From assembly GCA_014240165.1 (NCBI GenBank), contig JAAZXM010000020.1:1-58604 (forward strand): a stretch of DNA of 58,604 nt. Direction: 5' to 3'. Below are positions 16,263 to 25,009 of this stretch, piece after piece. Source of the DNA: Myxococcales bacterium (GTDB lineage Bacteria > Myxococcota_A > UBA9160 > UBA4427). Position 1 is the stretch's first letter. Every line of letters begins with the position of its first letter. Below the pieces are notes generated by a model. It was not told the origin of the DNA. It saw only the letters and a program-made list of their open reading frames with translations, and did not search any database. The position numbers and the translations under genes are program-made.

Positions 16263-19200
16263 GTGCCCCCCAAACCCGCGGACTACATCGAGTTGCGTAC
16301 GCGCAGCGCCTTTTCCTTTCTGGAAGCGGCCTCCAATCCCGAAGATCTCGTGGAGCGGGCGGGGGCCCTCGACTATCCCGCCCTCGCCCTGGCCGATCGG
16401 GGCGGGGTCTACGGCATTCCCCGCTTTCACCAGGCGGCTCGAAAAGCCGGCCTACGCGCGATCCTGGGTGCCGAGATCGATCTCGACCCAAAAGCCACCG
16501 GTGCGATTCCCGGTTCGCGCTTGTTGCTTCTGGCCGAATCATCCCGAGGCTGGCGAGGACTCTCCCGGCTTCTCACCGTGGGCCATCAAGGGCGCGAGAA
16601 GAACGCGTGCCGCATCGATTGGAACCAACTCGAAGAACACGCCCGAGACCTCACCCTGCTCGTGCGCGGTGACGGATGCCTCGAGCCCAAAACCCTCGAC
16701 CGGGCCCAAAGCATTTTCGGCCACGGCCGGGAACGCCTCTGGGTGGATGTCTCCCGGCACCTCGATCGACACCAGGAGCGCCTGACGCGCCGGGCCGTGG
16801 CCATGGCGGAAGCCGCCCGAGTGCCCGTGGTGGCCAGTGGAGACGTGCGCTGCGCCCAGCCCCACGAAAGGCCTCTGCTGGACGCCTTGAGTTGCCTCCA
16901 CTGGAAAACCACCCTCGACCGGGCGGGGCGCAAATTGCTGGCCAACGGGGAACGGACCCTGCACACCCCGGAAGAAATCACCCGGCGCTTCGCCGACCGC
17001 CCGGAATGGCTGGCCGCCACGCGAACCATCGCCGAGCGCTGTCGGTTCGAATTGGACGACCTCGACTACCGCTTTCCCGAATACCCCTTGCCTCCGGGTG
17101 AGAGTCAGTCGGGACACCTCCGCGCCCTCACCTGGCGGGGAGCCCGCCGGCGTTATGGCGCCCCCCTGCCACCCCGGGTGCGCGCCCAACTCGAGCACGA
17201 ACTCGCCCTGATCGAGAAACTCGACCTCGCCGGCTACTTCCTGATCGTCCACGACATCGCCGAATTTGCCCGCTGCCAGCAGATCCTCTGCCAGGGCCGC
17301 GGGTCCGCGGCCAACAGCGCGGTCTGTTATTCCCTGGGCATTACGGCGGTGGACCCAGTGGGCATGGATCTCCTCTTCGAGCGCTTCCTCTCCGAGGAGC
17401 GCGGCGAATGGCCGGATATCGACCTCGACCTTCCGTCCGGCGATCAACGCGAGCGGGTCATCCAGCACGTATTCGAAAAATACGGCCACCAGGGGGCCGC
17501 CATGACGGCCAATGTCATCACCTACCGCACGCGCCTGGCGGTGCGGGAGATGGGCAAGGTGGTGGGGTTGGCCCCGGATACCGTGGACAGGCTGTCCCGA
17601 CAACTCGGCCGACTCGATCTCCAGCAGGACCCCGAGGCCCTGGTGGCGCGCATCGAAGAAACCGGCGTCGACCCCAGCGCGCCCCGCATCGCCCGCCTGG
17701 TCGAACTCGTAACCCGGGTCCAGGGCCTGCCCCGTCACCTGGGCCAACACAGCGGAGGCATCGTCATCGCCGCCGGGCGCCTGGACGAAGTCGTGCCCAT
17801 CGAGCCCGCCCGCATGGCGGGCCGACGCATCGTGCAATGGGACAAGGAGGACTGCGCGGATCTCGGCATCATCAAGATCGACCTTCTGGGGCTGGGCATG
17901 CTGGCCGCCCTGGAGGAAACCCTGCCCCTGATCGAGCGCCACGAGGGGCGCACACTCGACCTCGCCCACCTGCCCCCGGACGATCCCGACACCTACGCGA
18001 TGCTCTGCAAGGCGGATACGGTGGGGGTCTTCCAGATCGAAAGCCGGGCCCAGATGGCCACCCTGCCCCGCTTGAAACCCCGTTGTTTCTACGATCTCGT
18101 CGTAGAGATCGCCATCATCCGCCCGGGGCCCATCGTGGGACAGATGGTTCATCCCTACCTGAACCGACGCGCCGGGCGGGAACCCGTTCGCTACCCCCAC
18201 CCCTGCCTCGAACCCATCCTCAAGCGAACCCTGGGCATCCCGATCTTCCAGGAACAACTGCTGCGCATCGCCATGACGGCGGCGGGCTTCAGCGGCGGTG
18301 AGGCCGAAGAGTTGCGACGCGCCATGGGGTTCAAGCGCTCCACCCAGCGCATGCACACGATCGAGAAAAGGCTCCGAGCCGGCATGGAACGCAAAGGTAT
18401 TCCCAGGCCAGCCCAGGATGAGATCGTCCAGCAGGTCACCGCCTTTGCGCTCTACGGCTTCCCCGAATCCCATTCGGCCTCCTTTGCGCTGATCGCCTAC
18501 GCGTCCGCCTACTTGAAATGCCACCACCCCGCCGCCTTCCTCACGGGGCTGCTCAACGCCTGGCCCATGGGGTTCTACAGCCCGGCGACCTTGATCAAGG
18601 ATGCCCAGCGTCATGGGGTGGAAGTCCGTGCCATCGACGTCATGGCCTCGCGCTGGAAATGCACCCTCGAGGCGGGATCGAAACCCGCAGACCCGCCCGC
18701 TATGCGCCTGGGCCTGCGCTTCACTCAGGGTCTCCGCGAGGCCACGGGCCATTGGCTCGAAGCCGAGCGCGACGAGAAACCTTTCGATCATCTCGCCGAC
18801 CTGGTCAAACGGGTGCCCCTGACCTCGGCGGAACTCGACGCCCTGGCGGAACTCGGCGCCCTGGCGGAACTCGAGACCACGCCCCGGGAACGCCGGGCCG
18901 CGCTCTGGCAGGTGGCGGGCATCGAGCGCGACAACACCTCGCTCTTTGCCGGGCACAGCGCGCGTGACACCGCAAAGCCGGGCCTCGCCGCGCTCTCTCC
19001 CCTGGAAGAAACCCTCGCCGACTACCGACTCTCGGGGCTCACACCGGGGCCGCAGATCATGGCGCACCTGCGTCCGGCCCTTCGCGCAAGGGGCTTGGTC
19101 ACCGCCGCCGAACTCCAGGCCACGGCCAATGGCGCGCCCGTCCACACGGCGGGGCATGTCATCGTGCGCCAGCGGCCCGGCTCCGCCAAGGGTTTCCTCT

Positions 19201-19436
19201 TTCTCACCCTCGAGGATGAGACGGGCCTTTCCAATGCCATCCTGACCCCGGACCAGGCCGAGCGTTTCCGCATCCCCCTGAATACTGCGAGCCTGGTGGA
19301 GATCCGCGGCCCGCTCCAGAACGTCGATGGCGTGGTCCACGTCAAATTGCGCCACCTCGAACCCTTGGCACTGCGCGCATTCGTCCGCCGAAAAGCCGCC
19401 GACGAACCCCTGCCCCCCGGACACGACTACCGCTGA
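16263..19436 (+). CDS. dnaE2: Error-prone DNA polymerase DnaE2
   Basis: This is a C-family polymerase of 1057 aa, the DnaE2 size class. It has an N-terminal PHP domain starting YIELRTRSAFSFLEAASNPEDLV. The palm catalytic motif WPDIDLDLPSG lies near residue 383 (acidic residues in PDxDxD). Finger/thumb motifs include GVFQIESRAQM and ELRRAMGFKRS, and a C-terminal OB-fold region includes GFLFLTLEDETG. DnaE2 carries out mutagenic bypass synthesis together with ImuA and ImuB. The GTG start is 6 nt after the candidate operator, so it has its own promoter here rather than sharing the imuAB transcript, because dinB and the receiver gene lie between on the other strand. Confidence 0.96.
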   Translation: MPPKPADYIELRTRSAFSFLEAASNPEDLVERAGALDYPALALADRGGVYGIPRFHQAARKAGLRAILGAEIDLDPKATGAIPGSRLLLLAESSRGWRGLSRLLTVGHQGREKNACRIDWNQLEEHARDLTLLVRGDGCLEPKTLDRAQSIFGHGRERLWVDVSRHLDRHQERLTRRAVAMAEAARVPVVASGDVRCAQPHERPLLDALSCLHWKTTLDRAGRKLLANGERTLHTPEEITRRFADRPEWLAATRTIAERCRFELDDLDYRFPEYPLPPGESQSGHLRALTWRGARRRYGAPLPPRVRAQLEHELALIEKLDLAGYFLIVHDIAEFARCQQILCQGRGSAANSAVCYSLGITAVDPVGMDLLFERFLSEERGEWPDIDLDLPSGDQRERVIQHVFEKYGHQGAAMTANVITYRTRLAVREMGKVVGLAPDTVDRLSRQLGRLDLQQDPEALVARIEETGVDPSAPRIARLVELVTRVQGLPRHLGQHSGGIVIAAGRLDEVVPIEPARMAGRRIVQWDKEDCADLGIIKIDLLGLGMLAALEETLPLIERHEGRTLDLAHLPPDDPDTYAMLCKADTVGVFQIESRAQMATLPRLKPRCFYDLVVEIAIIRPGPIVGQMVHPYLNRRAGREPVRYPHPCLEPILKRTLGIPIFQEQLLRIAMTAAGFSGGEAEELRRAMGFKRSTQRMHTIEKRLRAGMERKGIPRPAQDEIVQQVTAFALYGFPESHSASFALIAYASAYLKCHHPAAFLTGLLNAWPMGFYSPATLIKDAQRHGVEVRAIDVMASRWKCTLEAGSKPADPPAMRLGLRFTQGLREATGHWLEAERDEKPFDHLADLVKRVPLTSAELDALAELGALAELETTPRERRAALWQVAGIERDNTSLFAGHSARDTAKPGLAALSPLEETLADYRLSGLTPGPQIMAHLRPALRARGLVTAAELQATANGAPVHTAGHVIVRQRPGSAKGFLFLTLEDETGLSNAILTPDQAERFRIPLNTASLVEIRGPLQNVDGVVHVKLRHLEPLALRAFVRRKAADEPLPPGHDYR

Positions 19437-19481
19437 GCCCGCTCAACAACCGGGAACCGAGGCATCCGCTTGGGCGCGCAC

Positions 19482-21521
19482 TCAGCGCGAGGCCAGGTGT
19501 TCCTCGATCCGGGCCGCCACCGTTTCCGGCGTAAAACCGAACTCCTCGGCCAATTTCGCTGCCGGGGCGCTCTCGCCAAAGCGTTGCATGCCCAGGATCA
19601 AGCCCTTCCGGCCCACGAAGCGGCGGTAACTCTCGCCGCGACTGGCCTCCACGGCCACCACCGGGGTGCCGTCGTCGGGCACCAGGGCGAGTTGGTCCCT
19701 TTCGGATTGGGCGAGAAAGAGTTCCAGGCAGGGCATGGAGACCACCCGGGCCTCGACGCCCCGGGTCGCCATCTGCTCGGCGGCCGCGCACGCCAGGGCC
19801 ACTTCCGAGCCGCTGGCAATCACCACCACGTCGGATGCACCCTCGGGCTCCCGCACCCGGTAGGCCCCCTTCCAGACATCCTCCAATTCGAAATCCGCCA
19901 GCCGGTTCAGGGCCGGGAGGCCCTGGCGAGTGAGGGCCAGGAGTACCGGCCCCTCCGCCCGTTGGAGCACCCAGGCATAGGCCATGGCGGTCTCCACGCC
20001 GTCGGCGGGCCGGAAGGTGGTCAGGCCCGGCACCACGCGAAGGCTATCGAGTTGCTCGATGGGCTGGTGCGTGGGTCCGTCCTCGCCCACGTAGAACGAA
20101 TCGTGGGTAAAGACGAAGAGCGATCGCACCTTCATCAGCGCGGCCAGGCGAAGCGAAGGGCGCATGTAGTCGCTGAAGATCAGGAACGTGCCGCAATAGG
20201 GAAGAAACGTGCCATCGAGCGCGATGCCATTGGTGATGGCCGCCATGGCGTGCTCGCGCACACCGAAGTGGATATTGCGCCCCGCGAAGGGATCCGCGCC
20301 CTCTTCGGCCCCCGGCCCCACGATCCCGTACTCGCCCAGAACGGGTGGCGCCGCCGAGCCGGCGAGATCCGCCGAGCCCCCCACCATATAGGGCACCGTC
20401 GCGTGCAAACGGGCCAGAACCGCGGCCGAGTGCTTGCGGGTGGCGTCGTCCACGTCCCCGAAGCCTTCGGCGAGTCGTTCACCGAGATCCGCCGGCATTT
20501 TTCGATTGCGCGCCGCGTCACAGGCCTCGGCGCCTTCCGGATTCGCTTCTCGCCAGGCCTGGTGGCCCGCCTCGACCGCGCTCCGATCCGCCTTCTTCTC
20601 GGCGATACGGCGATTGAAATAATCGCGCACGTCATCGGGCACATGGAAGGCCGGCTCCTGGGGCCACCCCATGGCCTGCTTGGTGCGAGCCGTCTCCTCC
20701 GCTCCCAGGGCCGCGCCGTGGGCCTTGTTCTTGCCCGCCACGCCCGGGCTCCCGCGCCCGATCACTGTCCGCAAAACGATCAGGCTGGGACGATCGGTGA
20801 CGCCGCGCGCCGCTTCCAGACCCTCGCCCAACTCCGACACAGCCTGCCCGTCGATGGGCCCCTGCACATGCCAGCCCTGGGACTCGAAGCGCGCGGTGAC
20901 GTCTTCACCGAAGGAGAGTTCGGTCCCCCCGTCGATGGTGATCCGGTTGTCATCGTAGATGAAGATCAGGTTGCCGAGACCCAGGTGGCCCGCCAGGGAG
21001 GCCGCTTCACTGGTGATCCCTTCCATCATGTCGCCATCGCCCATCATCCCATAGACGAAATGTTCGCCGGGGCCCGAACCGCCGGCACCCCCGAAATGGC
21101 TCCGGGTCATGCGCGCCGCAAGCGCCATCCCCACCGCGTGGGCGAAACCCTGGCCCAAGGGGCCGGTGGTGGTCTCGACCCCGGGCGTCAAGCCGTATTC
21201 GGGATGACCGGGTGTCAGTGCACCCCATTGTCGAAAGGCCCGGATCTGGTCCAGAGGAAGTTCGTAGCCGTAGAGGTGCAGCATGCCGTAGAGAAGCATC
21301 GATGCGTGCCCGCCGGAGAGCACGAAGCGGTCGCGCAGGGGCCAGTCGGGATCCGCTGGATCGAAGCGAAGGTGATTGTCGAAGAGTTCGAAAGCGGCAG
21401 CGGCCAGGCCCATGGGGGCACCGGGATGCCCGCTCTTGGCCGCATCCACGGCGTCAACCGCCAGGAAGCGAATGGTATTCTCGATTTTTTCCCGTAGCTG
21501 GGGGGTGCATTCAGCGGGCAT
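19482..21521 (-). CDS. tkt: Transketolase
   Basis: This thiamine-diphosphate enzyme of 679 aa moves two-carbon units in the pentose phosphate pathway. The N-terminal half has the conserved HPGAPMG and LSGGHASMLLYGMLHLYGY. The ThDP/Mg motif is GDGDMMEGITSEAASLAGHLGLGN ending in DDN, and TTGPLGQG also appears. The central half has the catalytic Glu region FGVREHAMAAITNG and the phosphate-binding HDSFYVGEDGPTHQP. The ATG at 21521 is preceded by GGAGGTGGGGAG. It is monocistronic and convergent to dnaE2. Confidence 0.96.
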   Translation of the reverse strand: MPAECTPQLREKIENTIRFLAVDAVDAAKSGHPGAPMGLAAAAFELFDNHLRFDPADPDWPLRDRFVLSGGHASMLLYGMLHLYGYELPLDQIRAFRQWGALTPGHPEYGLTPGVETTTGPLGQGFAHAVGMALAARMTRSHFGGAGGSGPGEHFVYGMMGDGDMMEGITSEAASLAGHLGLGNLIFIYDDNRITIDGGTELSFGEDVTARFESQGWHVQGPIDGQAVSELGEGLEAARGVTDRPSLIVLRTVIGRGSPGVAGKNKAHGAALGAEETARTKQAMGWPQEPAFHVPDDVRDYFNRRIAEKKADRSAVEAGHQAWREANPEGAEACDAARNRKMPADLGERLAEGFGDVDDATRKHSAAVLARLHATVPYMVGGSADLAGSAAPPVLGEYGIVGPGAEEGADPFAGRNIHFGVREHAMAAITNGIALDGTFLPYCGTFLIFSDYMRPSLRLAALMKVRSLFVFTHDSFYVGEDGPTHQPIEQLDSLRVVPGLTTFRPADGVETAMAYAWVLQRAEGPVLLALTRQGLPALNRLADFELEDVWKGAYRVREPEGASDVVVIASGSEVALACAAAEQMATRGVEARVVSMPCLELFLAQSERDQLALVPDDGTPVVAVEASRGESYRRFVGRKGLILGMQRFGESAPAAKLAEEFGFTPETVAARIEEHLASR

Positions 21522-21699
21522 GAAATCTCCCCACCTCCGTAGGGGCGACGTGCGGGCTGGAGCGTGGGGCGTCGGTCTGATTGGCCGGCGCCGGGATGGA
21601 CACCTTACACCAATGAACGCCCACGAAAACCGTTAATCCTCCGCGAAATCGCCGCGCCCGGGAGCCGGCCGCCGACACGGGGCTCCAGCGATCGCGCGC

Positions 21700-21722
21700 G
21701 AACCCGACCTCGCGCCGGGTTC
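21700..21722 (-). terminator. Stem-loop immediately after the hydroxylase gene
   Basis: Directly after the stop codon of the gene ending at 21723, GAACCCG and CGGGTTC form a 7-bp perfect stem with a 9-nt loop, read on the minus strand. There is no T-run, so it is at best a transcript-end hairpin. Confidence 0.35.
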
Positions 21723-22559
21723 CTAACCGCCGATGATGGCGTTCTTGCGAATCCGCCGCACCGAGCCCTCGCGGTGGACCACGAAGAGGCAGAAACGATT
21801 GAAGGCATCCAGGTACCAGGGCATCTTTCGGCGAAAATCGAACCAGAGCACCACGCGCACATCATCCGACTCGTTCGCGGCTTCGTGGAGAAAGGTGTCG
21901 TCGAAAACGACGCCTTCGCCCTCCTTCCAGAAATAGCGCTCGCCCTTCTCGATCAGGCTGCGGTCGCGGCGCTCGTTGTCGCTGCGGTCGGCGTTGATTC
22001 GCACCCAACAACTGCGGTCCTGGTTGTTGCTGGGGATCATGACGCCCATGTGATATCGGAGGAACCCCTTGTAGTAGCCGAAATGCGGGGGAAGTTTTTG
22101 ATGCGGCTCCAACACGGAAAAGAACGCGGTGTAGACCCCGGGCAGTTGGCGAATCAAGTCGGCAGTGCGCGGCGCCAGGCGGCAATTCTCCTCGATGAAG
22201 CTGCCGGATTTGAACATCAGCGTCGTCCAATCGGCGACGTGGGTATCCCCGGCGGTATAACTCCCGCCCAGGTCATCCATGCGCACCAGGCGCGAACGAT
22301 CCTTCATCAGGGCCTCGCACTCGGCCCGAATCGTCGAATAGTTCTCCTCGATGACCCGGAATTGCGGATAGGTCGCGAGATAGTCACTTTGAAAGGCCGG
22401 CTGCCGCGGAAAGGCCCCCCGAGTTTCGGCGGACTCGAAAACCCCGTTGATGGCGTCCTTGATCGCGGTCTTCTGCTGACTGTCCATGAGGCGCAGAGCC
22501 ACGAAAACAGCCACGCCGATCAAGGCGATCCCCAGCAGAAGGCTCAAAACCAGCGTCAT
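21723..22559 (-). CDS. Membrane-anchored aspartyl/asparaginyl beta-hydroxylase-family dioxygenase (LpxO-like)
   Basis: This protein of about 278 aa has one N-terminal membrane helix (VLSLLLGIALIGVAVFVAL) followed by a Fe(II)/2-oxoglutarate dioxygenase domain of the Asp/Asn hydroxylase family. The motif PPHFGYYKGFLRYHMGVMIP holds one candidate iron ligand and 2-oxoglutarate contacts. The later EGVVFDDTFLHEAANESDDVRVVLWFDF holds the second His and the Arg. The layout resembles LpxO, which hydroxylates lipid A acyl chains at the inner membrane, but the substrate is not proven. ATG 22559 is chosen because GGGAG lies 6 nt upstream; longer frames run into the tRNA. Confidence 0.8.
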   Translation of the reverse strand: MTLVLSLLLGIALIGVAVFVALRLMDSQQKTAIKDAINGVFESAETRGAFPRQPAFQSDYLATYPQFRVIEENYSTIRAECEALMKDRSRLVRMDDLGGSYTAGDTHVADWTTLMFKSGSFIEENCRLAPRTADLIRQLPGVYTAFFSVLEPHQKLPPHFGYYKGFLRYHMGVMIPSNNQDRSCWVRINADRSDNERRDRSLIEKGERYFWKEGEGVVFDDTFLHEAANESDDVRVVLWFDFRRKMPWYLDAFNRFCLFVVHREGSVRRIRKNAIIGG

Positions 22560-22647
22560 TTCTGCTCCCATGCCCAAACGGCTCCCAGAATAGCTTCGGG
22601 GAGCCCGCCGGGGAGTCTTTCCCGGCCATTCCGGGCCTGGGCCCGGC

Positions 22648-22722
22648 TGGTCGGGGTGGTGGGGATCGAACCCACGACACTGAACCCCCAAAGTTCAGGC
22701 TCTACCACTGAGCTACACCCCG
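22648..22722 (-). tRNA. tRNA-Pro (anticodon UGG)
   Basis: Read on the minus strand, a full cloverleaf forms. It has acceptor CGGGGTG paired with CACCCCG, D-arm GCTC-AGTGGTA-GAGC, and an anticodon stem TGAAC/GTTCA with loop TTTGGGG that gives anticodon TGG. The T-arm is GTGGG-TTCGATC-CCCAC. Discriminator A and an encoded CCA end (22648-22650) are present. The C1-G72 pair is typical for bacterial tRNA-Pro. Confidence 0.97.
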
Positions 22723-22935
22723 GCCGCAGGGGAAGCTACCACGCCTCCCGTGGCCCTTGCAGCGTTCCGCGCTCCCGTAGACGTGGGAGCCGGCGCTGGC
22801 CCGGTTCCGAGGGGACGAGCGCGGAGCGCCGTGCTATTTCCCCTCTTCTCGGGCTTGTCCGGGGCCCCCAATCCCGGCTCCCCGGAGCCCAAGCCCCAAA
22901 CCCATCAGCCCTCAAATATCCACCGGAAGCGTCCC

Positions 22936-24345
22936 ATGACCGAGAAAGCGACCCACCTCTTCGAAAAAGTCTGGCAAGCGCACCGCGTCGGCAAACTCCC
23001 CGGCGGCCAGACCCAACTCTTGATCGGCACCCACCTGGTGCACGAAGTCACGAGCCCCCAGGCGTTCGCGATGCTGCGAGAACTCGGCCTCGGCGTGCGC
23101 TTCCCCGGCCGCACCTTCGCGACCGCCGACCACATCATGCCGACGGATTCCCAGGTACGTCCCCTGAACGACCCCCTGGCAGAAACCATGCTGTCGGAAC
23201 TCGAGCGCAACTGCGCCGAGTTCGGCATCCGATTCTTCGGGACCGATAGCGGGCATCAGGGCATCGTTCATGTCATCGGCCCGGAACTCGGGCTCACCGT
23301 GCCTGGCTCCACCATTGCGTGCGGAGACAGCCACACCTCGACCCATGGGGCCTTCGGAACCATCGCCCTGGGGATCGGCACAAGCCAGGTCCGCGATGTC
23401 CTGGCCACCCAGACCCTGGCCATGGCGAAGCTCCAGGTCCGGCGCATCGAGGTCCGCGGCAAGCTGGGGCCGGGGGTCTACGCCAAGGACGTCATCCTGG
23501 CCATCATCCGAAAGCTCGGTGTGAACGGCGGCGTGGGCTTCGCCTACGAGTACGCCGGGGAAGCCATCGAGGCCATGGACATGGAGCAGCGAATGACCCT
23601 ATGTAATATGTCCATCGAGGGCGGGGCTCGCTGCGGCTACGTGAACCCCGACGCCACCACCGTGGAATATTTGCGCGGCCGTGAGTTCGCGCCCGAGGGC
23701 GAGGCCTTCGAGCGAGCGGCGGCGGAGTGGCTCGCCATGGCGAGCGATCCCGGCGCCGAATACGACGACGTGGTGCAACTCGAGGCCTCGGAAATCGAAC
23801 CCTCGATCACCTGGGGAATCAATCCCGGCCAGAATATCGGCGTGGGCGAACGCTTGCCGACGCCTGCGACCGTCGAGGGCGAAGAGCGCGCGGGGGTCGA
23901 GGAAGCTTTCGAGTACATGGATCTCGACCCCGGGGCCCCCATCGCGGGCACCCCGGTGGACGTGGCTTTCATCGGATCGTGCACGAATGGCCGGATTTCC
24001 GATCTGCGCGAAGCCGCCCGGGTTGCCCAGACGGGCAAGGTCCAGCCGGGCGTCCGCGCCCTGGTGGTGCCGGGCTCCCAGGACGTCGCACGGCAGGCCA
24101 TCGCCGAGGGCTTGGACGATGTCTTTCGCGGCGCGGGCTTCGAATGGCGGGAACCGGGCTGCTCCATGTGCCTGGCGATGAATCCCGACAAGTTGATCGG
24201 CCGAGAAATCTGCGCTTCGTCGAGCAACCGCAATTTCAAGGGCAGGCAGGGCTCTCCCGCCGGACGAACCCTGCTCATGTCTCCCGCCATGGTGGCCGCT
24301 GCCGCCCTGGCCGGCCGGGTCGTAGACGTACGGGAGGTACTCTGA
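22936..24345 (+). CDS. leuC: 3-isopropylmalate dehydratase large subunit
   Basis: This aconitase-superfamily subunit (469 aa) isomerises 2- to 3-isopropylmalate in leucine synthesis together with LeuD. It carries the [4Fe-4S] ligands in [12 protein letters not shown] and in [11 protein letters not shown] (CxxC). Other conserved stretches are [35 protein letters not shown] and [12 protein letters not shown] chose ATG 22936 because it matches the family N-terminus ([12 protein letters not shown]); the frame is open further upstream without similarity. The 213-nt gap between the tRNA and this start shows no convincing leader peptide. Confidence 0.96.
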   Translation: MTEKATHLFEKVWQAHRVGKLPGGQTQLLIGTHLVHEVTSPQAFAMLRELGLGVRFPGRTFATADHIMPTDSQVRPLNDPLAETMLSELERNCAEFGIRFFGTDSGHQGIVHVIGPELGLTVPGSTIACGDSHTSTHGAFGTIALGIGTSQVRDVLATQTLAMAKLQVRRIEVRGKLGPGVYAKDVILAIIRKLGVNGGVGFAYEYAGEAIEAMDMEQRMTLCNMSIEGGARCGYVNPDATTVEYLRGREFAPEGEAFERAAAEWLAMASDPGAEYDDVVQLEASEIEPSITWGINPGQNIGVGERLPTPATVEGEERAGVEEAFEYMDLDPGAPIAGTPVDVAFIGSCTNGRISDLREAARVAQTGKVQPGVRALVVPGSQDVARQAIAEGLDDVFRGAGFEWREPGCSMCLAMNPDKLIGREICASSSNRNFKGRQGSPAGRTLLMSPAMVAAAALAGRVVDVREVL

Positions 24346-24346
24346 G

Positions 24347-24952
24347 ATGAGTTCCAGCCAACTGACATCCATCAGCGAAGTCCAGGGCACTGGCTGTGTC
24401 TTGCGAGGCGACGATATCGATACGGATCGCATCATCCCGGCGCGCTTCATGAAGGACATCACCTTCGACGCCATGGGGGAACATCTCTTCGAGGATGCGC
24501 GCAAAGCCGCCAAGGGCAATCATCCCCTGGACGATGAACGTTTTCTCGGCTCCGACATATTGGTGGTGGGCAAGAATTTCGGCTGCGGCTCCTCTCGGGA
24601 GCACGCGCCCCAATCCCTGATGCGCTTCGGCTTCCGCGCCTTCATCGGCGAGTCATTCGCGGATATTTTCGCTGGCAATTGCTGCAGCCTGGGGCTGGTC
24701 TGCATCACGCTGCCGGAAACCGATGCCGAGACCCTGCGGGAGAGCATCGAACTCGATCCCGAACAGCCCGTAGGCATCGACGTCGCGGACCAGACCGTGA
24801 CCTTTCGCGGCGGCCAATTACAGGGCACGATCCCCGATGGCACCCGGGATCGGCTGCTCCAGGGGCATTGGAATGCCACAAGCCTGCTGCTGGACGCTGC
24901 GGATGCCATCGAGCGTACCGCTGAGAAACTCAGTTACGTTCGGGGCTATTAA
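24347..24952 (+). CDS. leuD: 3-isopropylmalate dehydratase small subunit
   Basis: This swivel-domain partner of LeuC has 201 aa. The substrate-recognition loop is GKNFGCGSSREHAPQSLMRFGF near residues 70-91, with DDIDTDRIIPARF near the N-terminus. The start lies 1 nt after the leuC stop, with GGGAGGT about 9 nt upstream inside leuC, so the two subunits are made together. It is followed by pyk after 57 nt, probably as a separate unit. Confidence 0.96.
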   Translation: MSSSQLTSISEVQGTGCVLRGDDIDTDRIIPARFMKDITFDAMGEHLFEDARKAAKGNHPLDDERFLGSDILVVGKNFGCGSSREHAPQSLMRFGFRAFIGESFADIFAGNCCSLGLVCITLPETDAETLRESIELDPEQPVGIDVADQTVTFRGGQLQGTIPDGTRDRLLQGHWNATSLLLDAADAIERTAEKLSYVRGY

Positions 24953-25009
24953 GCCCTCATTCCGGCCGGGAAACTGGCCGATACGAAGTTTCGTGCGAGA
25001 ATCCCGGCC

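Noticed and set aside
16539..19424. Very long open frame on the minus strand opposite dnaE2
   Set aside because: It mirrors the codon pattern of the GC-rich sense gene, has no recognisable protein motifs and no ribosome-binding site. dnaE2 motifs are complete on the plus strand.
22748..22935. Possible leucine leader peptide before leuC
   Set aside because: The open frame has scattered Leu codons only, no run of them, no ribosome-binding site and no attenuator hairpin with a T-run.
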